From positions 247,288-311,287 of the forward strand of contig NZ_JACHHI010000002.1 in the NCBI RefSeq assembly GCF_014207605.1: a stretch of 64,000 nucleotides of DNA, given 5' to 3'. The notes beneath the pieces are model-generated. The model saw only the letters and a program-made list of their open reading frames with translations. It did not search any database and was not told the origin of the DNA. The translations under genes were made by a program, and so were the position numbers. The first letter of the stretch is position 1, and every line of letters starts with the position of its first letter. The DNA comes from Negativicoccus succinicivorans. Lineage in GTDB: Bacteria; Bacillota; Negativicutes; Veillonellales; Negativicoccaceae. Below, in pieces: positions 1-8,763 of this stretch.

Positions 1-2036
1 TCTGCCTTTAAGTGGGAGGCCATATCTCTATATCCGCTTACGGAATCGGTTACAATGAAAACTTTTTTGATGTTTTCATCGGCATTTGCTTTGTCTTTGA
101 AATCCGAAAAAGCATACTCATCGACAAGCACGGCAAAGCCATTCTCGGGGAAGAGGAGCATGGCCGGGATTTCTTCCGACTGAAGCATGGGGCAAGGGCC
201 AATGCATTCTGTTTTCATCCATAAAATCGGCACGAGTTCTTTCAGCTGTTTTCCTAAAGCCACGGCATTTTTGTCTAAAAATCCAAGCTTGAAAAAAGCG
301 GCGTTGCTTTTAAAACCATCCGACATCGGGAGATCACTGTCGAGATAGTTGCCCTTAAGAGCGTTGCCATTCACGTCGGTTCCTCTGGTGGAGCATACGG
401 TGCGTGGCCAAGTGACGTGGTGGGCAATTCCCAATTCTTCCCACTGCGGATCGCCCGGTTTAAAACCGGCTTTTTTTAGTTTCTTTGATTCTTCATTAGA
501 CACTTCATTATTGGTCACCATAATGCAGCGACGATGGCCGCCGTCCTCGGCATTGAGGAGATTGACAGCATGTAAAGTTGTGCCGGATCCTGCGAAAAAA
601 TCAAGGATAAGGGCATCAGGTTTGTGAGCTACAAAAAAGCGAATGGCATCGTGGACTGCATAGAGCGATTTTGGAAAATCAAAGCGTTTATCAGGGAAAA
701 TTTTATTTAATAAAGACGCACCTTGCTCTCGTGCACTGTGACTTGAAATACGCCATTGTGTCCCTGGAACGAATGGAGCCCCGCTTTCTGATGCATCTCC
801 TAACAATATTGTTCCATATTCATCTTTACCAAGTATAGGGAATAATCCTTTTTTTACTTTTTCTCGCTCACCCTTTGCTAAATATTGTGGGACGTAACCC
901 CATTTTTTGCTATATGTTACACGGATGAAGCCTTGATTTAATAGTTCACGCAAACTATCTTGACTGATTTGCCAGCACCCCTCTGTTCCATCTGTTTTCA
1001 TTGGCCAAACGGCGATACAATTTGGAGGGATACAAGCAGCTCTAATGTTTTGTGTAAAATCAAGTGTTTCTCCAGCCCCTATAATATGTGTTCCATCAGC
1101 ACTAATAAAGATAGGATAAAATTGGTTTTTGGCCTCGGCTCTCGTATCATGAGATCCTTGTCGTCTTATTGGTCGCCAACGAACAGAATCTTTGCCTGTT
1201 GTTTTTGCTGTAAGCCACTCCTCATTAAGTGGTAATTTTGCAGGAATACATCTACCAAAACGAAGAATATAAATATATTCATCCGTTCGATAAAAATCTC
1301 CAGAGCGAGCAACTCCAGTAGGATTAATCACACTGCTCACCATCTGCATTCTTGCTTCCGGAAATAGTTCCTCCAACAAGCACCCCAAATGCAAGTACTC
1401 TTTTTCATCAATGGTGCAAATAAGTACGGAGTCTTGTGGATTGAGCAGCTTTTTTGCAAGCTTCAATCTTTTTTCCATCATGGATAGCCACTTGCTGTGG
1501 CGATAGGCATCGGAGGAGTCCACGTAGTCATTGTTGTATTTCCAGTCTTTCGCACCGGTATTATAAGGCGGATCAATGTAAATACAATCCACCTGGCCGG
1601 CATAAAGATACTCTAAAAGCTGGAGCGCGTGATAGTTATCCGCTTCAATTATCGTATGCCAAAGGTCACTATCCGGCGCGTTTTGAATATGATCGATAGG
1701 TTTTAAATAAGGATAAATGGCTTCCCCAAACTCAGCAATCGATACAAGCTCGTCCACTGGGAGCTTAATCATTGCCTGCGTTTTTGTATCAAGGCAATTT
1801 GCTTTTTCGGCAGCGATGGATTTCACGATGTAGGTGGTGTTAATTTGTTTATCCTTAATAGCGACCCTGCTTCCGACATGAATCGGCACATCATAAAGCG
1901 CCGTGCATTCAGGAACATGGTCTTCAAATACCAGACCGAATTTTTTCTGTTTGGACAGTTTTTCCACTTCAGTTTTGATACGATCTCTTAACTCGGGATC
2001 TTCTATTTGGTTGATTAAATCGTTAATGGCCGCCAT
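1..2036 (-). CDS. Site-specific DNA adenine methyltransferase (type III Mod-like), partial at left edge
   Basis: Read on the reverse strand, an uninterrupted frame starts at an ATG at 2034-2036, preceded by a GAGGGA ribosome site, and runs off the window with no stop (678 codons seen). Motif IV, DPPYNTG, is near residues 155-161. Motif I, DFFAGSGTT, follows near residue 480. This IV-then-I order with a long specificity region between them is that of beta-class N6-adenine methyltransferases, as in type III Mod subunits and related solitary enzymes. The N-terminal ~150 residues are a helical lead-in common in that group. The middle of the gene (about 840-1420), where target recognition sits, is AT-richer than its flanks. 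A restriction helicase/nuclease partner would lie to the left, outside the window. The exact type (III, II or orphan) is not decided. Confidence 0.88.
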   Translation of the reverse strand, partial: MAAINDLINQIEDPELRDRIKTEVEKLSKQKKFGLVFEDHVPECTALYDVPIHVGSRVAIKDKQINTTYIVKSIAAEKANCLDTKTQAMIKLPVDELVSIAEFGEAIYPYLKPIDHIQNAPDSDLWHTIIEADNYHALQLLEYLYAGQVDCIYIDPPYNTGAKDWKYNNDYVDSSDAYRHSKWLSMMEKRLKLAKKLLNPQDSVLICTIDEKEYLHLGCLLEELFPEARMQMVSSVINPTGVARSGDFYRTDEYIYILRFGRCIPAKLPLNEEWLTAKTTGKDSVRWRPIRRQGSHDTRAEAKNQFYPIFISADGTHIIGAGETLDFTQNIRAACIPPNCIAVWPMKTDGTEGCWQISQDSLRELLNQGFIRVTYSKKWGYVPQYLAKGEREKVKKGLFPILGKDEYGTILLGDASESGAPFVPGTQWRISSHSAREQGASLLNKIFPDKRFDFPKSLYAVHDAIRFFVAHKPDALILDFFAGSGTTLHAVNLLNAEDGGHRRCIMVTNNEVSNEESKKLKKAGFKPGDPQWEELGIAHHVTWPRTVCSTRGTDVNGNALKGNYLDSDLPMSDGFKSNAAFFKLGFLDKNAVALGKQLKELVPILWMKTECIGPCPMLQSEEIPAMLLFPENGFAVLVDEYAFSDFKDKANADENIKKVFIVTDSVSGYRDMASHLKA

Positions 2037-2329
2037 GTTATCTTTATCCCTCACTTTTTACCGTTATCACAATATGAAAGTGATTCACTTATCTTTCATC
2101 TTCATCGTACTACAAGGTTCATTGCATTAGGGTGATTTTATATACATAGGTAGCATAAATAGAGAATAAGTAGATTTTGTATTATTATGTACTAAAATTC
2201 AACTCTTATCAATATACATCCGTGTAAACAGTCAATAAGCCGTAGGAAAACAGCATTGATTGAAGCGGGAAGCCGCGCGCCAAACGCAAGAAAGCGAACG
2301 GAAGGACGCGGAAAAATAAACGCAATAAA
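2037..2329. other. AT-rich intergenic region upstream of the methyltransferase
   Basis: About 290 bases without a convincing gene. It is much AT-richer than the chromosome core (for example 2161-2220 has 13 G/C in 60). It holds the probable methyltransferase promoter and the approach to the ddh terminator. An open frame running into ddh on the + strand from 2256 is only the antisense shadow of ddh. The base composition together with the neighbouring methyltransferase suggests acquired DNA. Confidence 0.5.
2184..2212 (-). promoter_or_regulatory. Probable sigma-A promoter of the methyltransferase gene
   Basis: On the reverse strand TTGATA (2207-2212), a 17-base spacer and CATAAT (2184-2189). 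This implies a leader of about 140 bases before the start codon. Other AT-rich -10-like sequences lie closer to the gene, so the choice is tentative. Confidence 0.4.
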
Positions 2330-2358
2330 AAAGAGAACCGAGCGGTTCTCTTTTTTTA
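2330..2358 (-). terminator. Intrinsic terminator of ddh
   Basis: Hairpin AGAGAACCG / CGGTTCTCT flanked by an A-run on the left and a T-run on the right, just beyond the ddh stop. The flanking runs would let it work in both directions. Confidence 0.8.
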
Positions 2359-2366
2359 TTTACGTA

Positions 2367-3344
2367 TTACAGCAGGTGGCGAATTTCTTCCGGACTTTTC
2401 GCGAGCAGGTAGGCCGGCGGCACATCGAAGATGGTGATGCAACCGTTTTTGCCTTCCGCGGCCATACGCATCAGCGCGCGCGTGTACGCGACGATGACGC
2501 TGGAGGTGAAGTTCGGATTGCTCGCCAGGCGCAGGTTGTATTCTATGACTTGCGCTTCCTGCGGCTGTGTTTCGCCGACGCGCAGAACAAAGCCGCCGTG
2601 CGGCATCGCGGCGTGGTCGCGGTCGAGTTCTTCCTGCGAGATGAAATGGATTTCCGTTTCATAGCCTTCAAAATAATTTTTGAGGTGGCGGATTTCGTTT
2701 TCGACCCGCGCTTGGTCCGCGCCGTCTTCCAAAACGACGTAGCATTCGCGCAAATGCGATTCTTGCGCCGTGAAGTCGCTCATTTCACCGTTGCGCGCGC
2801 GTTCGAGGTATTCTTCCTTGGGAACGGTGTATTGTTTGGCATCGGCGACGCCCGCAATGCGGCGGATCGCGTTGGAGTGACCCTGGCTGATGCCGCGACC
2901 CCAGAAGGTATAATTTTTACCATGCGGTAAAGCGGCTTCGCCCAAAAGACGCATCAGCGAGAAGAGACCCGGATCCCAGCCCATGGAGATGAGCGCGACT
3001 TTGCCCGCCGCTTTGGCGACACGATCCATGCCGGTGAAATGTTCTTCAATTTTGGCGTGCGTGTCGAAGCTGTCGATGACGTGGAAGTAGCGGCCGATTT
3101 CCAACCCCTGTTCCATGAGATCGTTGGCGGAGCCGCCGCAGAGGATCATCACATCGATTTTGTCTTGAAACGAGGGGATCTGATCCATGGTGAAGACCGG
3201 TGTGCCGCTTGCCGAAGTGATGCCCGAACGGCGGGAAAAAATGGCGACGAGTTCCATGTCGTCGGCCGCCTGCAACGCGATTTCCGCGCCGCGAGCGATG
3301 TTGCCGTAGCCGACGATGCCGACGCGAGTAGTGGTTGTTGTCAT
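2367..3344 (-). CDS. ddh: meso-Diaminopimelate D-dehydrogenase
   Basis: 325 residues, the usual family length. It catalyses NADPH-dependent reductive amination of tetrahydrodipicolinate to meso-diaminopimelate, the one-step branch of lysine and peptidoglycan precursor synthesis, in the cytoplasm. The N-terminus has the nucleotide-binding loop GIVGYGNIA (about residues 9-17). Family-typical segments follow: the DSFDTHAKI stretch, SMGWDPGLFS and the FWGRGISQGHS substrate loop. The start is supported by GGAAAGGA upstream. It stands alone, with its own extended -10 promoter and a terminator. A meso-DAP cell wall fits a Negativicute. Confidence 0.95.
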   Translation of the reverse strand: MTTTTTRVGIVGYGNIARGAEIALQAADDMELVAIFSRRSGITSASGTPVFTMDQIPSFQDKIDVMILCGGSANDLMEQGLEIGRYFHVIDSFDTHAKIEEHFTGMDRVAKAAGKVALISMGWDPGLFSLMRLLGEAALPHGKNYTFWGRGISQGHSNAIRRIAGVADAKQYTVPKEEYLERARNGEMSDFTAQESHLRECYVVLEDGADQARVENEIRHLKNYFEGYETEIHFISQEELDRDHAAMPHGGFVLRVGETQPQEAQVIEYNLRLASNPNFTSSVIVAYTRALMRMAAEGKNGCITIFDVPPAYLLAKSPEEIRHLL

Positions 3345-3400
3345 AATGATTCAATCCTTTCCTATGAAAAGCATGATGTAAATGTAAATTTGTAGTTTTA

Positions 3401-3409
3401 ATTATAACA
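3401..3409 (-). promoter_or_regulatory. Extended -10 promoter of ddh
   Basis: Reverse-strand TGTTATAAT, a TG-n-TATAAT extended -10 about 55 bases before the ddh start codon. No good -35 is seen. Confidence 0.55.
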
Positions 3410-3470
3410 AATTTTCAAAATAGAAGTCGTGTTTCTTTTCGTCATTTATGCATGCGGATGGAGAATACGC

Positions 3471-3476
3471 TATAAT
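3471..3476 (+). promoter_or_regulatory. -10 element of the OLD-type nuclease gene
   Basis: Perfect TATAAT 29 bases before the chosen TTG start. The -35 region is weak. An in-frame ATG at 3448 lies upstream of this element, so it cannot be in the transcript. Confidence 0.55.
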
Positions 3477-3504
3477 ACAATTGATAGTTGGGGAGGTGAC
3501 GGGC

Positions 3505-5166
3505 TTGCATATTGTCAGCATGGAAATTGAAAATTACCGTACTTTTCGCCACGTGCGGATGGTTTTTGACAGCACGCAAAATTATTTGGTGGGCTCGCAT
3601 AATATCGGCAAAACCAATTTTCTGAAAATACTTGAAACTTTACACGAGAAAACAGGCTTTGACGCGGATGATTTTCGCGATAAAGATAAACCGATTCGCG
3701 TGTTTATCGCTTTGCAGATGGAGCATCGTCGCCAGCTGGTGATCAACGGGAAACCGCTTGACGACGCGGACGGACTGTTGCGGCTGGAGGTGTCGCAGGA
3801 ACCCGGGGCGGAAACGTTCACCATGCGCAATCTCGAACATCATGAGGTGCTTCCCGAAGACTGGAAGCAATCCGTGCGCTATCTGACGCACTTGCCGACG
3901 GGCATGCAGCGCAACGAACTCAGTGACGCGGCGCGCGCCGATTTGCGTGATATTTTAGGCCAATTCATCGCCGAAGAGGGCGAGCGTCTGCGTTCGATTC
4001 TGCACGATATGGCAAAACATTCCGGCGCGGATGTCGCGGCGGTGGATCGCCTGTCCGATTCGCTGGATACCTGGGTGGATTATCTGACGGAGTCCGACGG
4101 TTCGGAACGCGACGCGGACGATACGTTCCGCATGCTGATGCTGACGGGCTTTCAGATGTTGCGCGAATTGATGATGCTCAATGATGACCCGCGGGAACCG
4201 TTTCGGGATTATTTGATTGTCGATGACAAAGGCCGCAAGTATCTGCCGCTCATTATCGGCATCGACGAGCCGGAAATTCACCAGCATCCGTATCGCCAGC
4301 GCACGTTGATTGAGTTTTACCGCGGCATTTTGGCGAATGAAAGTCCGCTGATGTGTGAACTCTTTCAGCGTTTTCTCGGCATTGACGGTTTGGAAGGACA
4401 GCTGTTCATCGTCACCAACTCGACGGATTGCCTGATTGACGATTACCGCTATATTTTACGTCTGTACCGTGATGAGACGGGGGAAGTCCGCGCGGCCAAC
4501 GGCGCGGAATTCAGCTTCGAGCCGGGGGTGGAAAAACACCTGATCATGCATTTTCCCGAAGTGAAAGAAGCGTTATTCGCCCGCTCGGTGCTGATTGTGG
4601 AAGGCGAGACGGAGTACGGCGCGTTCGCCGGTTTCGCCAAAACGTTTGGTTACCATTTTGATTTTCTCGGTGTTTGTCTGGTTAACGCGCGCGGCGAGAG
4701 TTCGATTGTCAAGATCGCGCAGCTTTTTGAACGCTTTCATCTCGGCACGGTGTCGCTCTATGACAGAGACGTCAGGATGAAGACGCCGCGCGGTGAAAAT
4801 ATTTTCTTTACGGATGAAATTTGTCTGGAGTTGGATATCGTCGAGCATATCTCGCGGAAAAACAAATGGGAAGTATTGTACCAGGTCGTGCACGAATTAG
4901 CGGAAGGCGACGATTTCGTGTACAAGGACATGGTCAAGCGCGCCGTGAGCAAATGGAAACCGGATCCGAAACGCATGTTCCAGTCGCGCAAACTGAAAAG
5001 CATCGGAGGACGCGATGAAGAGGGTCGACGGTTTTACTATTTCGCGTGGTTTTACAGCAATAAAGGGGTGTTGGTCGGTCGCTTGCTGGCGCAATACCTG
5101 GATGAAGATTTGATCCCGCCCGCGTTTCGATATCCGATCGAACGAGCGGCGGAGTTGGCCAAATAA
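3505..5166 (+). CDS. OLD-family ATPase/TOPRIM nuclease (orphan)
   Basis: 553 residues from a TTG start at 3505 placed by GGGGAGGTG at 3490-3498; the in-frame ATG at 3448 precedes the promoter -10, and ATG 3520 is a less well placed alternative. The N-terminal half is an ABC/SMC-like ATPase: Walker A GSHNIGKT (residues 30-37), a signature-like LTGFQ near 213-217 and Walker B with D254-E255. The C-terminal half carries a TOPRIM domain starting at VEGETE (E366, E370). This order is that of OLD (overcoming lysogenization defect) proteins, ATP-regulated nucleases often used in phage defence. No UvrD-like helicase (as in Gabija), reverse transcriptase or other defence partner is adjacent. It could be a solitary defence nuclease or a housekeeping repair enzyme. 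Confidence 0.8.
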   Translation: MHIVSMEIENYRTFRHVRMVFDSTQNYLVGSHNIGKTNFLKILETLHEKTGFDADDFRDKDKPIRVFIALQMEHRRQLVINGKPLDDADGLLRLEVSQEPGAETFTMRNLEHHEVLPEDWKQSVRYLTHLPTGMQRNELSDAARADLRDILGQFIAEEGERLRSILHDMAKHSGADVAAVDRLSDSLDTWVDYLTESDGSERDADDTFRMLMLTGFQMLRELMMLNDDPREPFRDYLIVDDKGRKYLPLIIGIDEPEIHQHPYRQRTLIEFYRGILANESPLMCELFQRFLGIDGLEGQLFIVTNSTDCLIDDYRYILRLYRDETGEVRAANGAEFSFEPGVEKHLIMHFPEVKEALFARSVLIVEGETEYGAFAGFAKTFGYHFDFLGVCLVNARGESSIVKIAQLFERFHLGTVSLYDRDVRMKTPRGENIFFTDEICLELDIVEHISRKNKWEVLYQVVHELAEGDDFVYKDMVKRAVSKWKPDPKRMFQSRKLKSIGGRDEEGRRFYYFAWFYSNKGVLVGRLLAQYLDEDLIPPAFRYPIERAAELAK

Positions 5167-5175
5167 ATGCAATAA

Positions 5176-5200
5176 AAAAAGCGGCGCGAGCCGCTTTTTT
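5176..5200. terminator. Bidirectional terminator between convergent genes
   Basis: AAAGCGGC, loop GCGA, GCCGCTTT with an A-run on one side and T6 on the other. It serves the OLD gene (+) and the FAH-family gene (-), which end on either side. Confidence 0.85.
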
Positions 5201-5209
5201 CGTGGGAAA

Positions 5210-6103
5210 TTATTGTACCGTATTTTTCAGCGTGCCGATCCCGTCAATGGTGACTTCGACGGTGTCGCCCGCTTGCAAATAGCGCGGCGGCGTAAAGCCT
5301 TTGCCGACGCCGGCGGGCGTGCCCGTTAAAATGATATCGCCCGGGAGCAGGGTGACGCCTTGCGAAAGATCGGCAATCAGCTGCGCGACGGAAAAGAGCA
5401 TTTCATCGGTTGTCGCCGCCTGACGCAATTCCCCATTGACTTTCGTGGTCAGATGGAACGGCTCGTCCGGCGTGCCAACCAAAATCGCGGGGCCGAGCGG
5501 ACAACTGCCGTCAAGACTTTTACCCAAGAACCATTGGCCGCGTTCGCTTTGCAGATCGCGCGCGGTAATATCGCAGGCGATCGTGTAACCGAACACGTGA
5601 TCCAACGCCTGCGCGCTGTCGACCTGTTGCGTCGTCTGACCGATGATGACGGCCAGTTCGCCCTCGTAATCCAGCGCCTTTGTTACGTCGGCATGGCGCG
5701 GCAGAGGCGCTAAATGCGGCAACACGGTCGTTGTCGCTTTCGTGAAATACACGGGCGCCGACGGAAGCGGCGAGTCTTGTCCGGAAAATTCGCTGACATG
5801 CGCCGCGTAATTTTGGCTGACGCAAAACAGATTGCGGATCGGCAGAAGCGGCACGTCCCAAGTCACCTCGTCAAGGGCGAGCGGCGTCAGCGCGAGCGCT
5901 TCATTTTCTTCCTTTTGCGTGAGCGCGCTTTGTAAAATCACGAGACCTTCGGGACCGTTCGCCACCAATTCGGCGACGGTCGCGGGCAAGGGTATGAATA
6001 ATGCTTCTTCCAATTCGGCGGCGCGCAAGATGTGGGCGCCGTCAGCGGTTATGATGCCCCATTCGGGCAAACCGAGGTAGGAAAAGCTGACAATTCGTAA
6101 CAT
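5210..6103 (-). CDS. Fumarylacetoacetate hydrolase (FAH) family protein
   Basis: 297 residues. The C-terminal two thirds are the FAH fold: NYAAHVSEF with the likely catalytic H102, DYEGELA supplying metal ligands E147 and E149, the CDITARD segment with a further acidic ligand, GKSLDGSCPLGP and ILTGTPAGVG near the C-terminus. These Mg/Mn-dependent enzymes cleave C-C bonds or decarboxylate beta-keto acids (acylpyruvases, oxaloacetate decarboxylases, ring-cleavage product hydrolases). The substrate cannot be told from the sequence. AAAGGATG precedes the ATG. It is monocistronic with its own promoter and a shared terminator. Confidence 0.88.
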   Translation of the reverse strand: MLRIVSFSYLGLPEWGIITADGAHILRAAELEEALFIPLPATVAELVANGPEGLVILQSALTQKEENEALALTPLALDEVTWDVPLLPIRNLFCVSQNYAAHVSEFSGQDSPLPSAPVYFTKATTTVLPHLAPLPRHADVTKALDYEGELAVIIGQTTQQVDSAQALDHVFGYTIACDITARDLQSERGQWFLGKSLDGSCPLGPAILVGTPDEPFHLTTKVNGELRQAATTDEMLFSVAQLIADLSQGVTLLPGDIILTGTPAGVGKGFTPPRYLQAGDTVEVTIDGIGTLKNTVQ

Positions 6104-6126
6104 AGTATCATCCTTTCTGTACGCTG

Positions 6127-6135
6127 ATTATACCA
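6127..6135 (-). promoter_or_regulatory. Extended -10 promoter of the FAH-family gene
   Basis: Reverse-strand TGGTATAAT (TG-n-TATAAT), 24 bases before the start codon. It lies back to back with the glnS promoter. Confidence 0.6.
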
Positions 6136-6157
6136 CGGCGCAGATCGGCAAAGAGTG

Positions 6158-6166
6158 TGGTAAAAT
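6158..6166 (+). promoter_or_regulatory. Extended -10 promoter of glnS
   Basis: TGGTAAAAT, about 60 bases before the glnS start. There is no clear -35. Confidence 0.5.
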
Positions 6167-6226
6167 AAAAGATACATATAAGAACGTAACAACGGCAAAC
6201 GGAGCGTTTGTCGGCAGGAGGAGATT

Positions 6227-7933
6227 ATGACGGAGACGAAGACGCCGGAAGTGGCCAGCAGCAATTTTATCGAAACGGAAATCAATGCGGATATCGCGAA
6301 AAATGTGTATACCGATAATCGGGTGCATACGCGGTTTCCGCCGGAACCGAACGGATATTTGCATATCGGTCACGCGAAAAGCATTTGCTTGAATTTCGGC
6401 TTGGGAGAAAAATATCAGGGTAAAACCAACTTGCGTTTTGACGATACGAATCCGACCAAAGAAGATGTGGAGTACGTCGAATCGATCGAAGAAGACGTGC
6501 ATTGGCTCGGTTTCCATTGGGACGGTGAAGTGCGTTTCGCCTCGGATTATTTTCCGCAAATGTACGAATACGCCGTGCAGCTGATCCGCGAAGGCAAAGC
6601 GTACGTGGACGATCTTTCGGGCGATGAAATCCGCGAGTACCGCGGCGATTTCAATACGCCGGGCAAGGAAAGTCCGTATCGTAACCGCCCGATCGAAGAA
6701 AACCTGCGTTTATTTGAGGAAATGAAAGAGGGGCGCTACGCCGACGGCGAAAAAGTATTGCGCGCCAAAATCGACATGGCGTCGCCGAATCTCGTGATGC
6801 GGGATCCCGTGCTGTATCGGATTTTGCACGTGCCGCATCATCGCACCGGCGATACCTGGTGCATCTATCCGATGTACGATTTCGCGCATCCGGTATCGGA
6901 CGCGATTGAACGGATCACGCATTCGGTCTGCACGCTGGAATTTGAAGCGCATCGTCCGCTCTATAACTGGGTCTTGGAAAGCTGGTCGGATCCGGAGCAT
7001 CCGCGGCAGATTGAATTCGCCCGCCTGAATGTCACCACGATGATTACCAGCAAACGCAAATTGCGTCGGCTGGTGGAAGAACACATCGTCAGCGGCTGGG
7101 ACGATCCGCGCATGCCGACGATTTCGGGAATTCGCCGCCGCGGTTACACGCCGGAAGCGCTGCGGGATTTCTGCGATCGCATCGGGGTCGCGAAAAACGA
7201 CAGCTTGGTGGATATCAGTCTGCTTGAATTTTGCATTCGCGAAGATTTGAAAAATAAAGCGCCGCGCCTGATGACGGTGCTCGATCCGTTGAAAATTACG
7301 CTCGTCAATTATCCGGAAGGGCAAACAGAAGAACTGCCGATCGCCAATAACCAGGACGCGCCGGACATGGGCGAACGCATGGTTCCGTTTTCACGAGAAT
7401 TGTATATCGAACGGGCCGATTTTATGGAAGAACCGGTGAAAAAATTCTTCCGTCTGGCGCCGGGCCGCGAAGTGCGTTTGCGCAACGCTTACATTATTCG
7501 CTGTGAAGAAGTCGTCAAAGATGAAAACGGCGAAATCATTGAATTGAAATGTACTTATGATCCGGACTCCAAGAGCGGCTCGCCCGGCAGCAACCGCAAG
7601 GTGAAAGGCGTCGTGCATTGGGTAGAAAGGCATACGGCGGTACCTGTCGAAGCCCGTTTGTATGATTATCTCTTCCCGGAAGATGATACCGATGACGGAC
7701 GCGATTTCGTCGAGAAAGCCAATCCGGATTCGTTGGTCGTCAAACAAGCGGTCGCGGAGCCCGCGATTTTGGATTATCCCGTGGGAACGCGTTTCCAATT
7801 CATTCGCCAGGGGTACTTTGTCATTGATCCGGATACGACCGAAGAGCATCTCGTCGTGAATCGCATTGTCGGTTTGCGCGATACTTGGGCGAAATTGCAA
7901 AAACAAAAAGAAAAAGAAAAGCAGGCCAAGTAA
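6227..7933 (+). CDS. glnS: Glutaminyl-tRNA synthetase
   Basis: 568 residues. A class I aminoacyl-tRNA synthetase that charges tRNA-Gln directly. The catalytic domain begins with PPEPNGYLHIGHAKS (HIGH at residues 46-49). GWDDPRMPT and RRRGYTPEALRDF are GlnRS-specific segments, and the C-terminal half is the beta-barrel anticodon-binding region ending in a Lys-rich tail. The second signature, usually MSKRK, reads ITSKRK (residues 273-278), so the Met is Thr. GGCAGGAGGAG supports the ATG. It is followed 13 bases later by a secreted unknown. Having GlnRS does not exclude a gatCAB route elsewhere. Confidence 0.96.
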   Translation: MTETKTPEVASSNFIETEINADIAKNVYTDNRVHTRFPPEPNGYLHIGHAKSICLNFGLGEKYQGKTNLRFDDTNPTKEDVEYVESIEEDVHWLGFHWDGEVRFASDYFPQMYEYAVQLIREGKAYVDDLSGDEIREYRGDFNTPGKESPYRNRPIEENLRLFEEMKEGRYADGEKVLRAKIDMASPNLVMRDPVLYRILHVPHHRTGDTWCIYPMYDFAHPVSDAIERITHSVCTLEFEAHRPLYNWVLESWSDPEHPRQIEFARLNVTTMITSKRKLRRLVEEHIVSGWDDPRMPTISGIRRRGYTPEALRDFCDRIGVAKNDSLVDISLLEFCIREDLKNKAPRLMTVLDPLKITLVNYPEGQTEELPIANNQDAPDMGERMVPFSRELYIERADFMEEPVKKFFRLAPGREVRLRNAYIIRCEEVVKDENGEIIELKCTYDPDSKSGSPGSNRKVKGVVHWVERHTAVPVEARLYDYLFPEDDTDDGRDFVEKANPDSLVVKQAVAEPAILDYPVGTRFQFIRQGYFVIDPDTTEEHLVVNRIVGLRDTWAKLQKQKEKEKQAK

Positions 7934-7946
7934 GAAGGGAGACGTC

Positions 7947-8681
7947 ATGAAACAATTATGGATCGCCGCCGCGCTTGCCGTGCTCGTTTCGGGATATACG
8001 GCTCTGGCCGCGGACGCGGTTGTGCCGTCGCTGGGGAAATGGACCCTTCCCGCAGACACGACGCAGGTGGCGGGAGAAGTATCGGTGCGCGGGACAAATG
8101 GCGCGCCGAAAATCTCCGCTTTTTACCAAGACCAAGGATTTAAAAACGGCCATTACTACCTGCTGGTACGACAGAATCAGGCCGCTTTCGCATATGCGGC
8201 GCTCGCGGTGATTCCGCAGGAACGAGCGGTGACGCCGCGGTATGATCGGACGCGTTCGGTGTATCGCCCCGTACAGAAGGAGCGTGGTGCATATTACCAA
8301 GTTCCGGAGCAAAAGGATCTGTTGGCGGAGGCGCGCAACCGTGGCGTGTATCATCGCGACGCGAAAAATGATCGCTTGCAACGGCACGCCATGACGTCAA
8401 AAATGACGCTCGATGAAGCGGCAGCGTACTGGAACCGCGAAGTCATTCCCGCGATTCCGAACCGCGCTGAAACCGTCGAATTCATGCCGACCAAAGGCAA
8501 TCGAATCTACACGGCGACATGGACGACCAGTCAAATGGAAAAGGGCATTCTTTACCGCGAGATCACCCATGCCGAACTTTTGAAGAAAAACGGCCAAGTA
8601 TACGCGGTGTTAGTCAGCGCCGATGATCGTCAAAGAGAATGGCTCACCCGGCTGACGCAGGCGCTTGGCGCGTGGCATTGA
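7947..8681 (+). CDS. Predicted secreted protein of unknown function
   Basis: 244 residues from ATG 7947, placed by AAGGGAG at 7935-7941; an in-frame upstream start would lie inside glnS. Residues 1-21 form a signal peptide (Lys, a hydrophobic Ala/Leu/Val core, cleavage after ALA). The mature protein is basic and polar, with a Tyr/Arg-rich middle (about residues 95-150), and has no cysteine cluster, lipobox or further membrane segment. I do not recognise the family. It is likely periplasmic and probably co-transcribed with glnS (13-base gap), with no evident functional link. Confidence 0.75.
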   Translation: MKQLWIAAALAVLVSGYTALAADAVVPSLGKWTLPADTTQVAGEVSVRGTNGAPKISAFYQDQGFKNGHYYLLVRQNQAAFAYAALAVIPQERAVTPRYDRTRSVYRPVQKERGAYYQVPEQKDLLAEARNRGVYHRDAKNDRLQRHAMTSKMTLDEAAAYWNREVIPAIPNRAETVEFMPTKGNRIYTATWTTSQMEKGILYREITHAELLKKNGQVYAVLVSADDRQREWLTRLTQALGAWH

Positions 8682-8687
8682 TTCGGA

Positions 8688-8716
8688 TTGACAAGGGCAT
8701 GTACTATCGTTATGAT
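8688..8716 (+). promoter_or_regulatory. Strong promoter of the flavodoxin gene
   Basis: TTGACA (8688-8693), 17-base spacer, TATGAT (8711-8716): a near-consensus sigma-A promoter directly after the upstream stop codon. Confidence 0.85.
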
Positions 8717-8763
8717 AGGCGTAGTAAAGAAACATATATCTGGCATCTTAGAGGAGGCATATT

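Noticed and set aside
2256..2930. 224-codon open frame on the plus strand reaching into ddh
   Set aside because: It crosses the ddh terminator and lies antisense to ddh; the sequence is Arg/Phe/Val-rich like other shadows.
3505..5166. Gabija system (OLD-like GajA plus GajB)
   Set aside because: No UvrD-like helicase follows; the next gene is a convergent FAH-family hydrolase.
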